Source: Gibbula magus (taxonomy: Eukaryota; Mollusca; Gastropoda; Trochida; Trochidae). Taken from it: a stretch of 64,000 bases of DNA. Below the pieces are notes generated by a model, which was given only the letters and a program-made list of their open reading frames with translations, was not told where the DNA came from and searched no databases. Both the position numbers and the translations under genes were made by a program. The number at the start of each line of letters is the position of its first letter. The stretch's first letter is position 1. The stretch covers positions 42,750,358 to 42,814,357 of the forward strand of contig OW388300.1 of assembly GCA_936450465.1 (NCBI GenBank), read 5' to 3'. Below, piece by piece: positions 21,869 through 36,000 of the stretch.

Positions 21869-22049
21869 TCATCGAGACTTGTATGGGTTTGTTTTCAGTC
21901 ATCGTTGAAGATACTGCCATGTTATATTTATAGATATATCACAATTCTAATACCGCTGCAGGTACTAATTACTGTACTGTCATCAAAATGGTAATCATCC
22001 GAGTCTTAATGCCATCACTCTGTCATCAGTTTCATTTTCTTTATGGGTG

Positions 22050-22456
22050 CAAATAATAAACAGAATACCAAATCAAATCAACTTCAAGCATATTACAATT
22101 TTCATTAGATTCGTTAAAGATTTGTTATCATACAAAATAACTTCTTTAATAAAATAATAAGCAGAATACCAAATCAAATCCACTTCAAGCATATTACAAT
22201 TTTCATTAGATTCGTTAAAGATTTATTATCATACAAAATAACTTCTTTGATAAAATAATAAGCAAAATACCAAATCAAATCAACTTCAAGCATATTACAA
22301 TTTTCATTCGATTCGTTAAAGATGTTTTATCATACAAAATAAATTCTTTAATAAAATAATAAGCAGAATACCAAATCAAATCAACTTCAAGCATATCACT
22401 ATTTTCATTAGATTCGTTAAAGATTTATTATCATACAAAATAACTTCTTTAATAAA
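22050..22456 (+). repeat. Tandem array, 101-bp unit, about four copies
   Basis: The marker CAGAATACCAAATCAAATC recurs at 22061, 22162, 22263 and 22364, exactly 101 bases apart, with a few substitutions. Confidence 0.9.
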
Positions 22457-23371
22457 AACGGTCAACAATGTTTAATAAAGTTTATTGTCTACACATGAAA
22501 TACATGTATCACAATATGTCTTCACGTATTTGCTTTGAGGATACGAAGAGTACACTGCAATAAACAAGTATTAACAAATGACCTTTCTCTACAGTGTTTG
22601 GCATATCGATATGAATCTATCACGATGTTTCTACATTGCTATACAACTCGCTGTACACACCTCGATAGATATTGGTAGCGGACCGTTACAACTGAACAGT
22701 GATCTCTCACACCTCTTCAGTATTTAACTGCTCGCCTGTGAACACTAAGGAAGTCGTGAAAGGGTCATGGGCTGAGATTTGTTTCCACACATTGATTTAT
22801 AATAAATACTACAATTGATACTTGGTTATAACTTAGTACACATACTTATCACTATGTTCCCTAGTTGTACACTTCGACTCTGGAAAAAGTTTTTTTTTTC
22901 TGAAAATATCACCATTTTATCAAATGTTGAAAATAAGCGTTTGTGTTCTGAAAATCTCATATTCTAATTTCAATACTTAATATATTGTGATATTTTATTT
23001 AAAAAATGCTTTTTTCAGAGTCTGAGTTTACTTCTGTTTGCCCATGGATATTTATTCCGTTGTGTTATTACAACGTTTGATATTACTATTGGAAGATATG
23101 TTTATCAGAAACGTAAATACGAGGCCGTCGTTGTATTTGTGTCATCTTAGAGTTGTTGAAGAAACAAATTTAATGTACACTCAGCAATAGACTTGGTAAC
23201 TGAATCAAAAGATAAATAAATTACATATTCAAAAACTACTCTGGAAGATTATCATGTATTTAGGCAACCTACACTTGTCAAGCTTTAATAATAAAGCTTC
23301 AATAAATGTTTTGGTTTCATTGTCCGAATAAGTAAATCAATTTGAAGAAAATATATCTCATATGACAATAA
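22457..23371. other. Intergenic DNA, nothing recognised
   Basis: AT-rich, with no coherent open frame or repeat. Confidence 0.4.
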
Positions 23372-23575
23372 TTCAGAACTCGGGACAAAATACTATTTCA
23401 GAACCCGGACAAAACAATATTTCATAACCACGGACATAAAAATATTTCAGAACCCGGGACAAAACAATATTTCAGAACCCCGGACAAAACAATAGTTTAG
23501 AATCCGGTACAAAACAATATTTCAGAATCCCGGACAAAACATTATTTCAGAACCCCGAGCAAGACAATATGTCTG
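23372..23575 (+). repeat. Minisatellite, ~25-26-bp unit, about eight copies
   Basis: The unit is built on ATTTCAGAACCCGGGACAAA with small variations. Confidence 0.8.
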
Positions 23576-24018
23576 CCTTTGCCTCAGAGATCAAACAAAT
23601 AGTAATACTATGATGACAACTTAGGCTTATCGTTGATTCGAATGACAGTATAATCTGTTTGCATCAAGGAATTTACATAAGGCGACTAGGGTCTGGTCGT
23701 CTAATCATTTGTTTATGTGACATCGAGGAATGTTAGAAACAAAGTTTGGTTTTTCATTAAGAAGACGATATCACTTTTATTTCATTTCTATGTAACTCTG
23801 CAGCAGGGTATGTTTTATGAGCATATTTGTTGATGTTTTAGAATTTAACGACAGATTCTTTACCAGGATGAAGACTTTCGAAGCTTTCTTAGCGCCAAGT
23901 TTGTAGTAGTGATATATTACTTTGTCGTGGGTTATTTTCGAATCGATAGTAAACTTAAGAGATCTTAGCTAAGATCATAAATCTAAGATAGGTTGCGCGA
24001 ACTTGTCTCTCATTCAAG

Positions 24019-24147
24019 ATGGCAGATTTCAGTGTTCGTGATTTCGAGGATATTGATGATGAGGGTGTAACATGGAAGCTGCGTATAGTTCGCGATCGGA
24101 CACGGAAGTTTAGACACTCTCGACAAATACGTAACTTCAAAGTGTAG
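24019..24147 (+). CDS. Small 42-residue reading frame, unknown
   Basis: It starts CAAGATGG and encodes a peptide with an acidic front (MADFSVRDFEDIDDEG) and a basic end (RKFRHSRQIRNFKV). The charge pattern looks less random than other short frames nearby. No neighbouring exon was found and I do not recognise a family. It could be a first exon, a micropeptide or chance. Confidence 0.2.
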   Translation: MADFSVRDFEDIDDEGVTWKLRIVRDRTRKFRHSRQIRNFKV

Positions 24148-24929
24148 ATATATCAAGAAATCAAAGTAAAAAATTAAAAATCATAGAATTTAATTAACTT
24201 TGAATTCATTTGTTTCATGAACACAGGCTTTTGATTAAAAAGTATCATAAGTTTTCCGAAGAGAAGTGTGTTTTACTGTTACATTATTTTCAGAATACAT
24301 TTCATTGATATATTTGAGCGAAAAAACGCCCCTTTAAGAACATAGAAATTAGTTCTCGTCATTGGGGGTTTGCATAGCAGTATATGTTCAAACTAAATAT
24401 TTGCAAGATAAATCAAAAGCCCAATTATCAAATCAGTATCTCAACCAGTCAAAGGTCAAAACATAAATACACATTTTCAATTATTGAAATTGGAGTAACC
24501 TTAAGCTTATAATTACACGTTTAAGAAATCTGATTTCATATGTTTTCAACCCCAATTAACCTTTTCACAAAACAAGTGCACAGAAGTCATTTGCATGCTT
24601 GTTCTTATCTCAAGCCATTGTATGTTGCATTCAGCACGTTGTCGATAACAGTGAGTGTTGTTCAGATTGGCATGTCTGTTGAGAGGTCAAACTCACTTTC
24701 ATTCATGATAATCACCACACCACATGTTAAACACTTGAGAGGTCTCAGATTAACGTATACACGAAAATATATTTATTGATCTTCGAGAGTTAAAATGTAC
24801 AACATGTCATGTAGATCCTTACATGCACATTTTTTAAAAACATAAGTTCCCCTTCCATATAACAATATTGACGTCTCGTTTTATTGATAAATTAATTTAA
24901 TGTCAGTTAATAACTCACATTTTACTGAT

Positions 24930-25565
24930 TACATAACTGCTAAAGCGTTCACAATACTATACATAATTCCCACTGATACAGCGTTTAAATAGCAACACAC
25001 AATTCCAATGCTAAAGCGTTTAAATTACTATACACAATTTCCACTACTAAAGCGTTTACATATTAACTATACACAATTTCCACTACTAAAGCGTTTACAT
25101 AACTATACACAATTCCCACTACTAAAACGTTTACAAAACTATACACAATTGCCGCTACTAAAACGTTTACACAGCGATTCACAATTCCATCTGCTAGAGC
25201 GTTTATATAACTATATACAATTTCCACTACTAAAACGTTTACATAACTATACACAATTTCCACTACTAAAACGTTTACAAAACTATACACAATTCCCACT
25301 ACTAAAACGTTTACAAAACTATACACAATTGCCGCTACTAAAACGTTTACACAGCGATTCACAATTCCATCTGCTAAAGTGTTTACATTACTATATACAA
25401 TTCCCACTACTAAAACGTTTACATAACTATACACAATTCCCACTACTGAAGCACAGGGATACACAATTCCATCTGCTAAAGCGTTTGAATTGCTATACAC
25501 GATTCCCAATGCTAAAGCGTCTACACAGCTCTACACAATTTGCATAGCCGACGACTATACACAAT
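24930..25565 (+). repeat. Minisatellite, ~36-bp unit, about 16 copies
   Basis: The unit is CTATACACAATTCCCACTAC then TAAAACGTTTACATAA, with 36- and 39-base variants. Because 36 is a multiple of three, long false reading frames appear on both strands. Confidence 0.9.
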
Positions 25566-26156
25566 ATGCACAGCCGACGACAGGCGATTAGAGCTTATCT
25601 CACGCTCGTTATTCAAACTCGCGTTAAAAGATCAATAGTAATAAATAATATACTTATCGATTATGGTAATAAGATCGATAACGTCAATCAAACCAATCAA
25701 TCAAGGTTATTTATAAGGTCGATGTGTTCAGGCTTGTATATTTCATCTAGTTATATCTCAAGGTTGATGTATTTTCTTTAATCTATTGCCATAAACCTAA
25801 TGTAGTGATCTGATAGAATAAACGTTAAGGCCCTTATACATGCGATCGTTTGGGCTATGTTTGTTCAAACAATACCACATAAGAAACCATAAAAGAAATG
25901 TTTGTGAAAATCTGGTGGAACAAGAAGAGATATGACGCAACATACAGAGTTGAAATTAAAATTGGGAGAAAGATGTTGGATAACCTGGTCCTACGGTTCT
26001 TCGTCGAATAACATTTGTTTACATAAACACTTACAATCATTAGACAGAAAAGTAGAATAAATGAAGTTTATGTTGTGTTTTTGTGAGAATAAATCAGACT
26101 AAAGCATGCAGTTAAAACACAAGAAGATCTGGTGATGTGTATATTTGCGTTACGTC

Positions 26157-26208
26157 GTGTAAAATGTAAAATGTAAAATGTAAAATGTAAAATGTAAAAT
26201 GTAAAATA
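26157..26208 (+). repeat. Heptanucleotide microsatellite (GTAAAAT)n
   Basis: About seven perfect copies. Confidence 0.9.
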
Positions 26209-26224
26209 CAAAGAAAAGTGTCAA

Positions 26225-26442
26225 TGCAGTGTCAATGTAATGTCCACTGAAATCTGTTATTCCAGATATTTGATTTTTGATTGTTCTATTGCATTTTACA
26301 TATGCGTTCTACATTTTAGAATTTACTTATTTTTTTTTTTAAATAAAAAAATAAAAAATGTAAAACGTAAACTGCGATAGAACAAACGATTATCAAATAT
26401 CAAGAATTACCGATTTCAACTGGACATTGAATTGACACTGCA
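26225..26442. repeat. Foldback element with ~80-bp arms
   Basis: TGCAGTGTCAATGTAATGTC...TTGTTCTATTGC pairs with an inverted copy ending at 26442. The centre is AT-rich. Confidence 0.7.
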
Positions 26443-26544
26443 GAAACAACAATATGATAATTAAAAAAATGATGGAGAGTATCGTTTTCAATCAGCAAAA
26501 AAACAAGATGAGAACTAATTCATCCATTAACAACAAATATTACG

Positions 26545-26877
26545 TGTGAGAGGTAGATATGTAGGTCTCATGCGATTTTGAGAGTTCAGACAGCAAGATG
26601 GTTGACCATTCCATCATTGTACCATATTTCAAACTTTACTTTGAGTGTTTAGGTATTGCTATATCAGTCAGATCACTTGAACTACCTTCGAGTGGCCATT
26701 TTAATGTGAACACCTTAAAATGGTCGCTCCATGGGAAATGGATTCGCAAGACTTTAGCGAGCAATATACCTTTGGTTTAGAACTCTTTTTGTTGACCCAT
26801 GAGCCATTGGTAAAAGGTATTTACCTTTTTGTGAGAGCACTTTACTGCAGTAAGAATTGCCTGTTACATCGCCCTTA
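26545..26877. mobile_element. TTAA-type MITE family A, truncated copy
   Basis: From GTGTGAGAGGTAGAT onward it aligns with the longer copy at 31465-31992. It lacks the left terminus. Confidence 0.65.
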
Positions 26878-27558
26878 AACATGACAAAAATGTCGGCTTC
26901 GTTAATAATACACGTATTTTGTCATTTATTTTGAACATTTCTCTGTATTTTTGTGATTATTATGACCCACTTGTACAAATTAAAATTTGCCATAATATCA
27001 TTTTAAAAATTCAAAAAATTGATAATCAAGATGTGCTTTGATACGATTCAACAGTATTTACGTCCATTATGAAATTTAAATCCTTGTAAACTAATTGTAA
27101 ATTAGTAATTGTTGTATTATATTTAAGCATGTACTAACTAAAGATTGAATATCATTATAATTTGGGAAAATGTATATTATACAACCTGCCTTTAAAATAT
27201 CACATTACGCAATACGCCTTCATCATCTGAAAACATATATTATCTATTTGGTAATTTATTTATGAGTTTGGTCTAAAAATTACAGAATTAATCGTAACTT
27301 GAAAAAGATGATTTGATAACACTACTGATATATGTATGACTACATTATTTGGTCCAGTTCTGTTTATGTCCATGGCCGAAATACCTTGTCCCTTTAAAAG
27401 AGTGCTTATACTGATTTCTACAGCCGTAGTATACATGTATATCAATCATCCAAAACTAGAATACAAATATCCATTGGTGCATAACATTCTGTAGATCGAT
27501 GTATTTATCGGAGTAATCAACTTGGCGTTGATCTGATCTCAATGACACAGTCATTGCC

Positions 27559-27880
27559 ATATTAGCAGCTTGTGGGGATATCAATGAGATTATTTAGTTA
27601 TGCATGGGCACCAATAGACTAACATTTAGTCTCAGAAATATGTTTTTTACCAACACTATTTTACAAACAATTCAATTATTTATACGAAATGGAGCCCTAA
27701 AGATGCCTTAATTTCTGGCCTAGAGATGAGTAATCTAGACTTGCTATAATTGTGTAGACTTGGCTGGTCGTGAATTGAAAAGTTTGCTCTAGGGTCTGGA
27801 TGGCAGACTAGGGCACATATTAGCAGCTTGTGGAGATATCAACGAGATAATCTAGTCATGCATGGGCACCAAATCAGTAA
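27559..27880 (+). repeat. ~65-bp direct repeat pair
   Basis: ATATTAGCAGCTTGTGG...GCATGGGCACCAA occurs near 27559 and again near 27817. Confidence 0.6.
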
Positions 27881-28069
27881 GTGTTTGATCATGGACACAT
27901 TATATTAGCAATGTCACATATATTCCTCTAAATAGTGCCTGTCATATAATGATAGAAAATAGAGGAGTTTTCGCGAAGATTTCCCATTTACCACATCCCG
28001 GACGTATGTCAATTACCAAAATGTTTAATTACTGGAACAAAAACGCCACACATGGTAAATGTGAGTATA

Positions 28070-28520
28070 CAAAATAGTCTTAGTGTTACAGCTTTCAAAC
28101 CTAACAAGCTTTCCTGTGATATGAAATGAAGCGTTGTTCTAAGAAATTTCACATCGTCCAAAGTGAACCCTTTCTCATCCCACCTCATCCAGGTCATCGA
28201 CGTTAACCTTGGCGTTGCACCTTGTCATTGTTACAAGCTTTACTGTGAACAGTACTATTAGTGTCTCACAAATCGTGGTTTGAAATGAAGAAGTATTCTC
28301 CAATCTATCATCACACGTAAGCCTCTTTCTCACCTTCCCTATGTTTTGCATTCATCAACATATTACCCTTAGTGTTACAACTTGTCAGTGTTATAAGCTT
28401 TACTGAGGACATCGTCATAGATGGTGATATGAAATGAAGCAGCAATCTCCACAATATCTCATCGTCACGTGCTTTTCAGCAATCGACATATTACCCTTAG
28501 TGTTCAGTACAGCTTCTCAT
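28070..28520 (+). repeat. Imperfect tandem repeat, ~150-170-bp unit, three copies
   Basis: Each unit contains TTAGTGTTACA, a TTACAAGCTTTACTGTG-like stretch and a GATATGAAATGAAG-like stretch in the same order. Confidence 0.6.
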
Positions 28521-29360
28521 TGTTACATACATTTTCTCTGTGAAGAATTTCTCACCGAATTGTAATATACTAATATTCCCAAATAATAAGCAATGTCAGC
28601 TCGTGTTCCCTTAAATTACAAATTACGTGTAGATAGTAGAACATCAATGAAGAGCGTGTTTTCATAAGGGAATAGAAATGTATAGGTCCATGCACCTTTG
28701 ATCCGTCGTAGCAGATGATACTACAATGTACACACTTGTTTACAGAAACTCTATCACTTTATACCTGTTGGATATCACGTTCAATCATCGATATATTAGA
28801 TTGGTTTCATTGTCAGAGAATAACAACCTGTACACTAAACTCAACTGTGTCTGTGGGACTCATTCCTTATCAGTCAGACACGATGTTTAATTACCTATTT
28901 ATAAGAAGCAGCGTTAACAATGTCACAAAGGCCACTTCTCTGAAGCCCTCTGCAAACGATACATTTCATAGCAATGAGGAGGGTTTACCCATATATGACA
29001 CCGAGCCCTTCCAAACTGAATTGTTCAATCATGCAAGACATTTCGAACCCCCTGAACTGCATTGTCATCGGAAACTCCCGTTTATACATTGAATAGGAAT
29101 CATTGGATATATATTACCTTCCCACATAAACATGTATTGAAGCCTTTGGCTTGACTGCGTGAACCTCCATTGACGGGTGTGTAAGAAGTAATGCAACTGC
29201 CACCTTTAATGTCGACTTTGTCAAGCGCTTATGCTCTTGGTATGATCGAATGTACATTGGCGGAGTAACCTCAAGGCGTAAATAAACACATATGATACAG
29301 CAGGAGGTTTGAACGCGGTCATGTCGTTCAGAAGGTAAAATGGTTGTTCGTAGTTCTATA

Positions 29361-29560
29361 TGACTCTGCAGTATTCCATAATATTTAAACATAATTGATA
29401 CTTAATCATATTCAGGGTATATGTTACCCTACAGTATTCCATAATATGTTAAAATACTTGGAATATAATTTGTTTTTCCGTCTGCAGTACTCCATGAAAT
29501 GTTAACATACTTGGTACCTAATCTTGTTTCCGTCTGCAGTACTCCATAATACGTTAACTT
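29361..29560 (+). repeat. Short tandem repeats around CTGCAGTACTCCATAATA
   Basis: Three to four imperfect copies, ~50 bases apart. A short (TTGTA)n tract follows at ~29690-29712. Confidence 0.55.
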
Positions 29561-29875
29561 AACTTATACTTTATCATATGTCTGTGTATCATTAGCTCTG
29601 TTTATAATTAATACGCACGAAGTCAAAAGGTTTGAACTTGTTGTTTCATTTCTGTTGTTTGCATATACATGTACCTTTCAAAATAATATATTGTATTGTA
29701 TTGTATTGTATTTATGCTATGTTATAAATGTCATGTTTTCGACTGATATGCAAAATATGTTATTTGATAGGTGAAGTTAATGTTTCCAATACCAAAATAT
29801 TTACATATGCTTTGCAGATGGAGAAGAGGTGTGAAACCATGAAATCTTCAAAAGAGATAAGAGTTAGAAGTGCAG

Positions 29876-29883
29876 TGACGTCA
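29876..29883. promoter_or_regulatory. Perfect CRE palindrome TGACGTCA
   Basis: It lies 31 bases before the start of the second CRE, just upstream of the cyclic-nucleotide-binding gene. CREB/CREM binding is inferred from the motif only. Confidence 0.4.
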
Positions 29884-29906
29884 CTAAATCTGAGCTGATC
29901 TCATTG

Positions 29907-29914
29907 TGACGTCA
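29907..29914. promoter_or_regulatory. CRE palindrome overlapping the start codon
   Basis: The last A of TGACGTCA is the A of the ATG at 29914. Confidence 0.4.
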
Positions 29915-30043
29915 TGGCACACTTTGTGGAGCACGTGATTGAGGTCATCTCTAAGCCTCCTGCGCAACGCAACGAACATGAAGTCAATGAGATATTGCCA
30001 TGGTTACGAAAACGCTCAAATATTCTCTACCAGCAAACAAGAG
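29914..30043 (+). CDS. CNBD2: CNBD2-like exon 1
   Basis: Encodes MAHFVEHVIEV...LYQQTR and ends at AGAG|GTAAAC in phase 1. An in-frame stop 16 bases upstream favours this ATG. Confidence 0.75.
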
Positions 30044-33000
30044 GTAAACGTTACTTACCGTTTTCTTTCATGAATATATTTCAACTGGGTGGGGTTTTTT
30101 TAAATCTACAGTATCAAAAATAACTTCTCATCAATTCTGGAGAACAATTTTATACATAAAAGGGGTTTAGTCAAGATTTCATTCATTATGAACATTCAGT
30201 AATACACTGAAGTACAACATAAAGTACACACCTCAGTTTGTTGCGATTAATTCAATTTTCTAAAAAAAAAAATTATGCATTTGATTATGACACGATTATA
30301 ATAACACATATCTGCAGAAGTTTGAATGGCATCTGATTGATGTTAAGTTAAAACATTTTCTTTTAATGTAGACATGGGTAAGAAATTAAATTTACACAGG
30401 CTACCCCTACCATGTTTAAAACGTGTAAATATGCGAACAATGAGGCACGTTTTCACACAGAATAACTTTTATATGTAGATAAACGGATGTGTTTTATCCA
30501 AATGTATTCTTAAATAATTTATACATTTAAAAAAAAATGTTTTTAATTTGATTTAATTTAATTAAAAATCACGTAGAAGTATCCATTGTACTATTTGACT
30601 AATGACGAAACGTCTTATTATTTAGTTTTAGAGTATAACGTCGAATACTTAAAATATTTGTAATTGAATAGCATACATATGATACAAGCAAGTGTGTACT
30701 TTCTATTGTATTTCAGGTATCTCATGAAATATATATAAATAAATAAATTTAAGTGCGGCTTCCCTGCCTGCAATCCAGCGTGTTGTAGATCATGTATGTA
30801 TAAGAAATGAATGATATGCACGACAAATTTTTCAAGATAGTGGGGTTTTCATTCGACTTTTTTGTTCAAAGAACTCACATTGCAGTGAATCCCTGTTCTT
30901 TACAGCTGTTCTCAAGAACCTCATCAGAAACTGTCAGTACCAGAAGTCACCACGTGATGACGTCATCATACAACAGGGGGAACTTGGAGATTGGTAAATA
31001 AAAAAAATACTATTCATATTATTGATTTCACTTTTATACTTAATGATCAATACAATCAGCGTCGTGAATATGTTTACAGATACACTCATCCTCAAAAGAA
31101 ACGATACCATGCAAACAACAAGATCTTTCAATCCACGAGCGATACATGTGAATGAAAAAGAGTTACATATTTTGAAATTTAAAAACTGTCTGTTCATATT
31201 CATGAAAAAGACACGTTTTTAAAGAAATCGTTTCTTTCCTATCTCCTTAAAAAGACTAGATAGAAAAGAAAAATGGATTTTTATCTCGTTTTATGAGTAA
31301 TTGTTTTACAGTAATGATGAGTCTTGCATTATGTCGACAACATTTTATACTGACATAATTTCCATATTTCATAAAAGTGTACCTTAAAAACAAAACATTA
31401 TGTCCAGAAACCCCCTTTGATGTATAATATGTATCATACTCTCATGAATTGTATATCTATTTAAAGGCGCTGTATCACGTTTTTGGCATATTATATTTCC
31501 TCAAATTTGGTATTTATTATTATAGTTTATACAATATATTGCTACGTTAATTGGTAAAACAAATCATTATACGACTCGATAGGCCGTATCCTTGGAAAAC
31601 GATTACCCGTATTCGAAGAAAATGGTGCGACGTATAAAGCAACAGTGGTGTGAGAGGTAGATTTTTAGGTCTCATGATAATTTGAGAGTTCTGACAGTAA
31701 GATGGTTGACCATTCCATTTAATAGTATACGTATTTAAAACTTTACTGAGTGTTTAGGTATCGCAACATCAGTCAGACCACTTGAACAACCTTCGAGCGA
31801 CCATTTTGATGTGAACACGTTAAAATGACCGCTCGGTGGAAAATGGATTCGCTTGGCTTAACCGAACCATGTACATTCGTTTTAGAACTCGTATGATTCA
31901 TTTAGGATTATTATGTAGCCATTGGTAACACTTACTTATAATTTATTTTTAGGGAACTTTTTTTTCAAAGAGAAAGTTGTGCTACAGCGCCTTTAAAAGA
32001 CATCCTCATCACAGATATTCAAATCGACTTTATCCGACAGAAATAGTTTGTGTTTGACTCTGTTGAAAATTTGGTGTAGTTTCTTTTCATGCGTATCATG
32101 AAGTCCTGGATATTTGTTGGCAATCAACACAGGCACGCGACACTGATATGTCGATTGCACCCGTGAACCAATGGAAATGTTTTAGCTCGGACTTTTTTTA
32201 TTTTTAGATAATCAGATGGCGAGTTTACCCGATCTCATAATACGCATCCATCTTCTCATATCCAGCTTTTTCATTGATTAATGTTTTTCTGGTGTACCAT
32301 CAAATGTTGTAGAGTATCGCAACATTCACTCCTGTGTAGCCGAGCATGATGACTTAACCAGTGTGGCTCTTTTGTTGATTTTACATGCGCTTCAGACGAT
32401 TTTGTGTAAATGAATTATTCTTTTTCACACATGAGTTAAATAGCTTCCTTGCTATTCAGGTTATTGCTTATGTCAGATGAGTTCAGGTCATGGTCTCTTG
32501 TTTGATATAATTAGATAAAAAGAATATTTTCGCACGTTTTTTTTACATTGATTCATAATTAGACTTACCCCCAACCCATCTAAATACACATTCACACGTT
32601 TTCTACTCTTGCCCCTTCCCCTACCCAACATTTCGCACAAGGCACAACTCATCACTGGATCATTTGAACCTTGTTGCATTTCATCGCCTGTTCTGTGCCA
32701 GATGAGGCGTAAATTAACTAAAGCTAGAGACGGGTGCAAGTAATGCGTTACGGCCCTCTCTATCTCCATTGACTAAAACCTTCTTTATTTGAATGTTGGA
32801 TGATGTTTATCGCCCTATTGATTTGACAGGTAAAATCTCCGCCCATAGAGGTAATAAGAATGATAAGTTATATCAATGTACATTCCTCTTGTTACCTGTA
32901 CCCTAACCCTGATTAACCAAGTTCTTCACATCTGGTTAATAATCGAAGACAAAGTGCGTCTCTTTGTGTGATCCCTACGGGTGTGTTAATTTCTCCTCTC

Positions 33001-36000
33001 TCCGTCTTACGTGTAATATCCTCCCGTTCCATCAATAAATAAATAAGAACTTTATACCGTCAATGATGATCTGTTTATATTCCCAGTATGTACATCATAC
33101 TGCAAGGAGTGATCTCGGTATACATCGACCCCTCCATGACGGGTGAAGATGAAGGATACTCCCCTGCCCCCTCCCCCACCAAGAGACGCGCCCCGGGGGA
33201 GGAGAGTCCGGCAGAACACCGGATAGCGGGGGACAGGCACAGGTTCGGCAAGTTCATCATTAGGTTTGGTGAGTAATGTCATGTTCTATTTCTTTCGATA
33301 TCATCTATCAACGCATTAGGGAGTATACATATACACAAATGTGTGGAATGCATGCTAAAGCAAGATCATTATTAGGTCCAATGAAAAACGTCACTTTATC
33401 AACGTTCTAAACATTCAGGGAAGTGTTCATCTGTGTTTTGATAATTCCTGCCAACAGGTTTCATTGCAATGAATAGTCACATTCGGGTACAAACTTTCCT
33501 CCTTCAATGACACAAGCTGCAGAGATACAAGAAAAATACACCCAACATCGGTGTTAAATCCCACATCATGTAACCTTTAGTCTACAGTGGTTCGACAAGA
33601 CAAAAATTAGAACAACGTAAATCTGTCTAGATATACAAAATTGATTAACAACAATAAACAATATATTGCTATAGTATAACCAATACCTAACTACATATAT
33701 TCACAAAATAGATAAACACGTTGGACGATAAACCCCATTGACTCAACCCCTCTTTATTTGAATTTATTTGTTTGATGTCTATCGCCCTATAGATTTGACA
33801 GGTAAAATCTCCGCCCATAGAGGTAATAAGAATGATAAGTCAATGTACATTCCTGTTGTTACCTGTACCCTAACCCTGATTAACCCATAAGTTTACATAG
33901 GAATCAACCCAGTTCGAACAGTTCTCATCTGTTAATAGTCGAGGACAAAGTGCGTCTCATTGTCTGTTCCCCATGGGTATGTAACTGTGTCACTTTTTAC
34001 TATAAATCGTGTATTCCAGCAAATATTACAGTTTATGGGTATTCAAATTCTTTGTAACCAGATAGATACGTTTTGGTATAAATAAGAATAAGGTGTTATA
34101 CTTATATTCTTAAGTATATAAACTGCGATGAGCCACTTTATGTGTGGTATTATAATGTATGCCTAAACGTAGCTTTTGTATAATAATGAGGATTTATATC
34201 CATAAAAACTTGTCACATATGTCAATACTTAAACTAGTTGGAAATTCCTTGTCGTAAATTGGTAATGTTCAATATGTGAGGGAAAGGGCAGCTTTACTTC
34301 GTGTTTCCTGTTATCGGTAGGTAAACAATAAACAATGTAGTAAAAGCAAAAGTGTATATTATGCATCAAACCATAACTCTAAACGTTGTTTTTTTATACA
34401 ATTAAGGAGGTATCATTTTTAACATACAAATGAATATTTGTCCAGTAAATTAACGTTAATGCGTCTAAAAAATCCCATTGGTCTTGATGTGTCATAATGT
34501 TAAAAACTTCTTTGGTTTTAATCTATGTACTTACCAGAATAAATATTTTAATCATCCAAAACTGTGTTCCACAGGAGATATCGTTTGTGTGAGATCAAGC
34601 GATATCTCCTAGGAGATATCGTTTTGACAGTAGATTTTGCACAATGCCCTGTCATCGTCAACTACATGACATCACAATGATTTCATATCATAGAGTAATG
34701 ACATCACAATGTCATGACGTCATAAACATACAATGACATCACCGCATTGGAAGTCAACTAGCAGAGCTGCGCCCAGAGATGTAAACTTATTCCTTGAAAC
34801 GCAATGAAGAATGATTTTGGATGATAAATAGAATCTCAACCTCGTGTCTTCTGATATCAAATATATCTGTTCTTGATAAATACGATGTTTGTCTCATCCA
34901 GTGATACCTTATCAAGTAATACTATGTTTATCTCATCCAGTAACACCATGTTTATCTCATCAAGTAATACCATGTTTATCTCATCGAGTAATACCATCTT
35001 TATCTCATCGAGTAACACCATGTTTATCTCATCGAGTAACACCATGTTTATCTCATCGAGTAATGCCATGTAACGGTATTTGTCAAGGATTGACAGATAT
35101 TCTATTTATTATATAATGTCATCCTTGCAAACACGGCACAACCGGGATGTTTTCATAGAACAAGGAACAAGGAACACCACGTCAACACAATAACAATGTG
35201 ACGTCATAAGCCAATACGCTACGTCAGACCATCGTTTTATGACGTCAAACTATATCAGTCGCTGGTCACATTGAAACTAGAATATATCTTCACTGTAGTT
35301 TAATAGATATTTAATTTCACTGATAAATCTCAGTATGTTCATAACTTGTTATATAATAAATCCATTTCCATTGCTCATTATATAATATACGATATATAGT
35401 CTCTCAATTCTCATGTCTCTCTGTAGCTACGTGTGTAATAGTATGGGCTCGTGTCATATGCAAGACTCCTTTAATAATATAAGAAGGGAGATAACCTTGG
35501 CCTGTGCTATGTACTAGATGTTTGACAAGGCAGCTGATAACACCATATCGATAGTGTGGTGGTGATGAGTTGTCTGGTCGATATCACTGTCTATTACTTA
35601 TATATTGTCATATTAAATATAAGAGGATTAAAAATGTTCACAAGCTCTCCTAGATAAGAGGTACATCCGCATTGACATATTTCTTCTTCTTTTTTCGCAA
35701 AGAGTGCATCGAAACCTCCCCCTGGTGAATAATAAAACATTAATATAAATATAAATAATTCATATTTATATAAGTCAATCAGCTGGCACCTCACTTTAGA
35801 TCCGCATTGTGTATATTTACGCATCGAGTTCATAAAAAAGCCCTCCCTTTATGAATAATACAACTTTTATTTCAACCGTAGAATATCCTCCAAAAGTAAC
35901 ATCGTCAGAACAAGAAGCGATATTATAGATGGTTTGTAACAAAGGACAAGGGTTTTCTACGATAAAGCCCCAAGGATAAGAAAAGATAAAAGCACATAAA

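Noticed and set aside
25008..25547. 179- and 148-codon frames built of repeats (LLKRLHNYTQFP)
   Set aside because: They come from a 36-base minisatellite whose unit is a multiple of three, open on both strands.
22050..25565. Tandem arrays as a CRISPR
   Set aside because: The repeats are head-to-tail without unique spacers, and the genome is eukaryotic.
28715..29092. 125-codon frame upstream of the CNBD2-like gene
   Set aside because: No recognisable domain or flanking splice sites. I could not rule out coding, but support is too weak.
34857..35116. Repeat peptides MVLLDEIN and MFISSSNT
   Set aside because: They are translations of the 24-base minisatellite in both directions.
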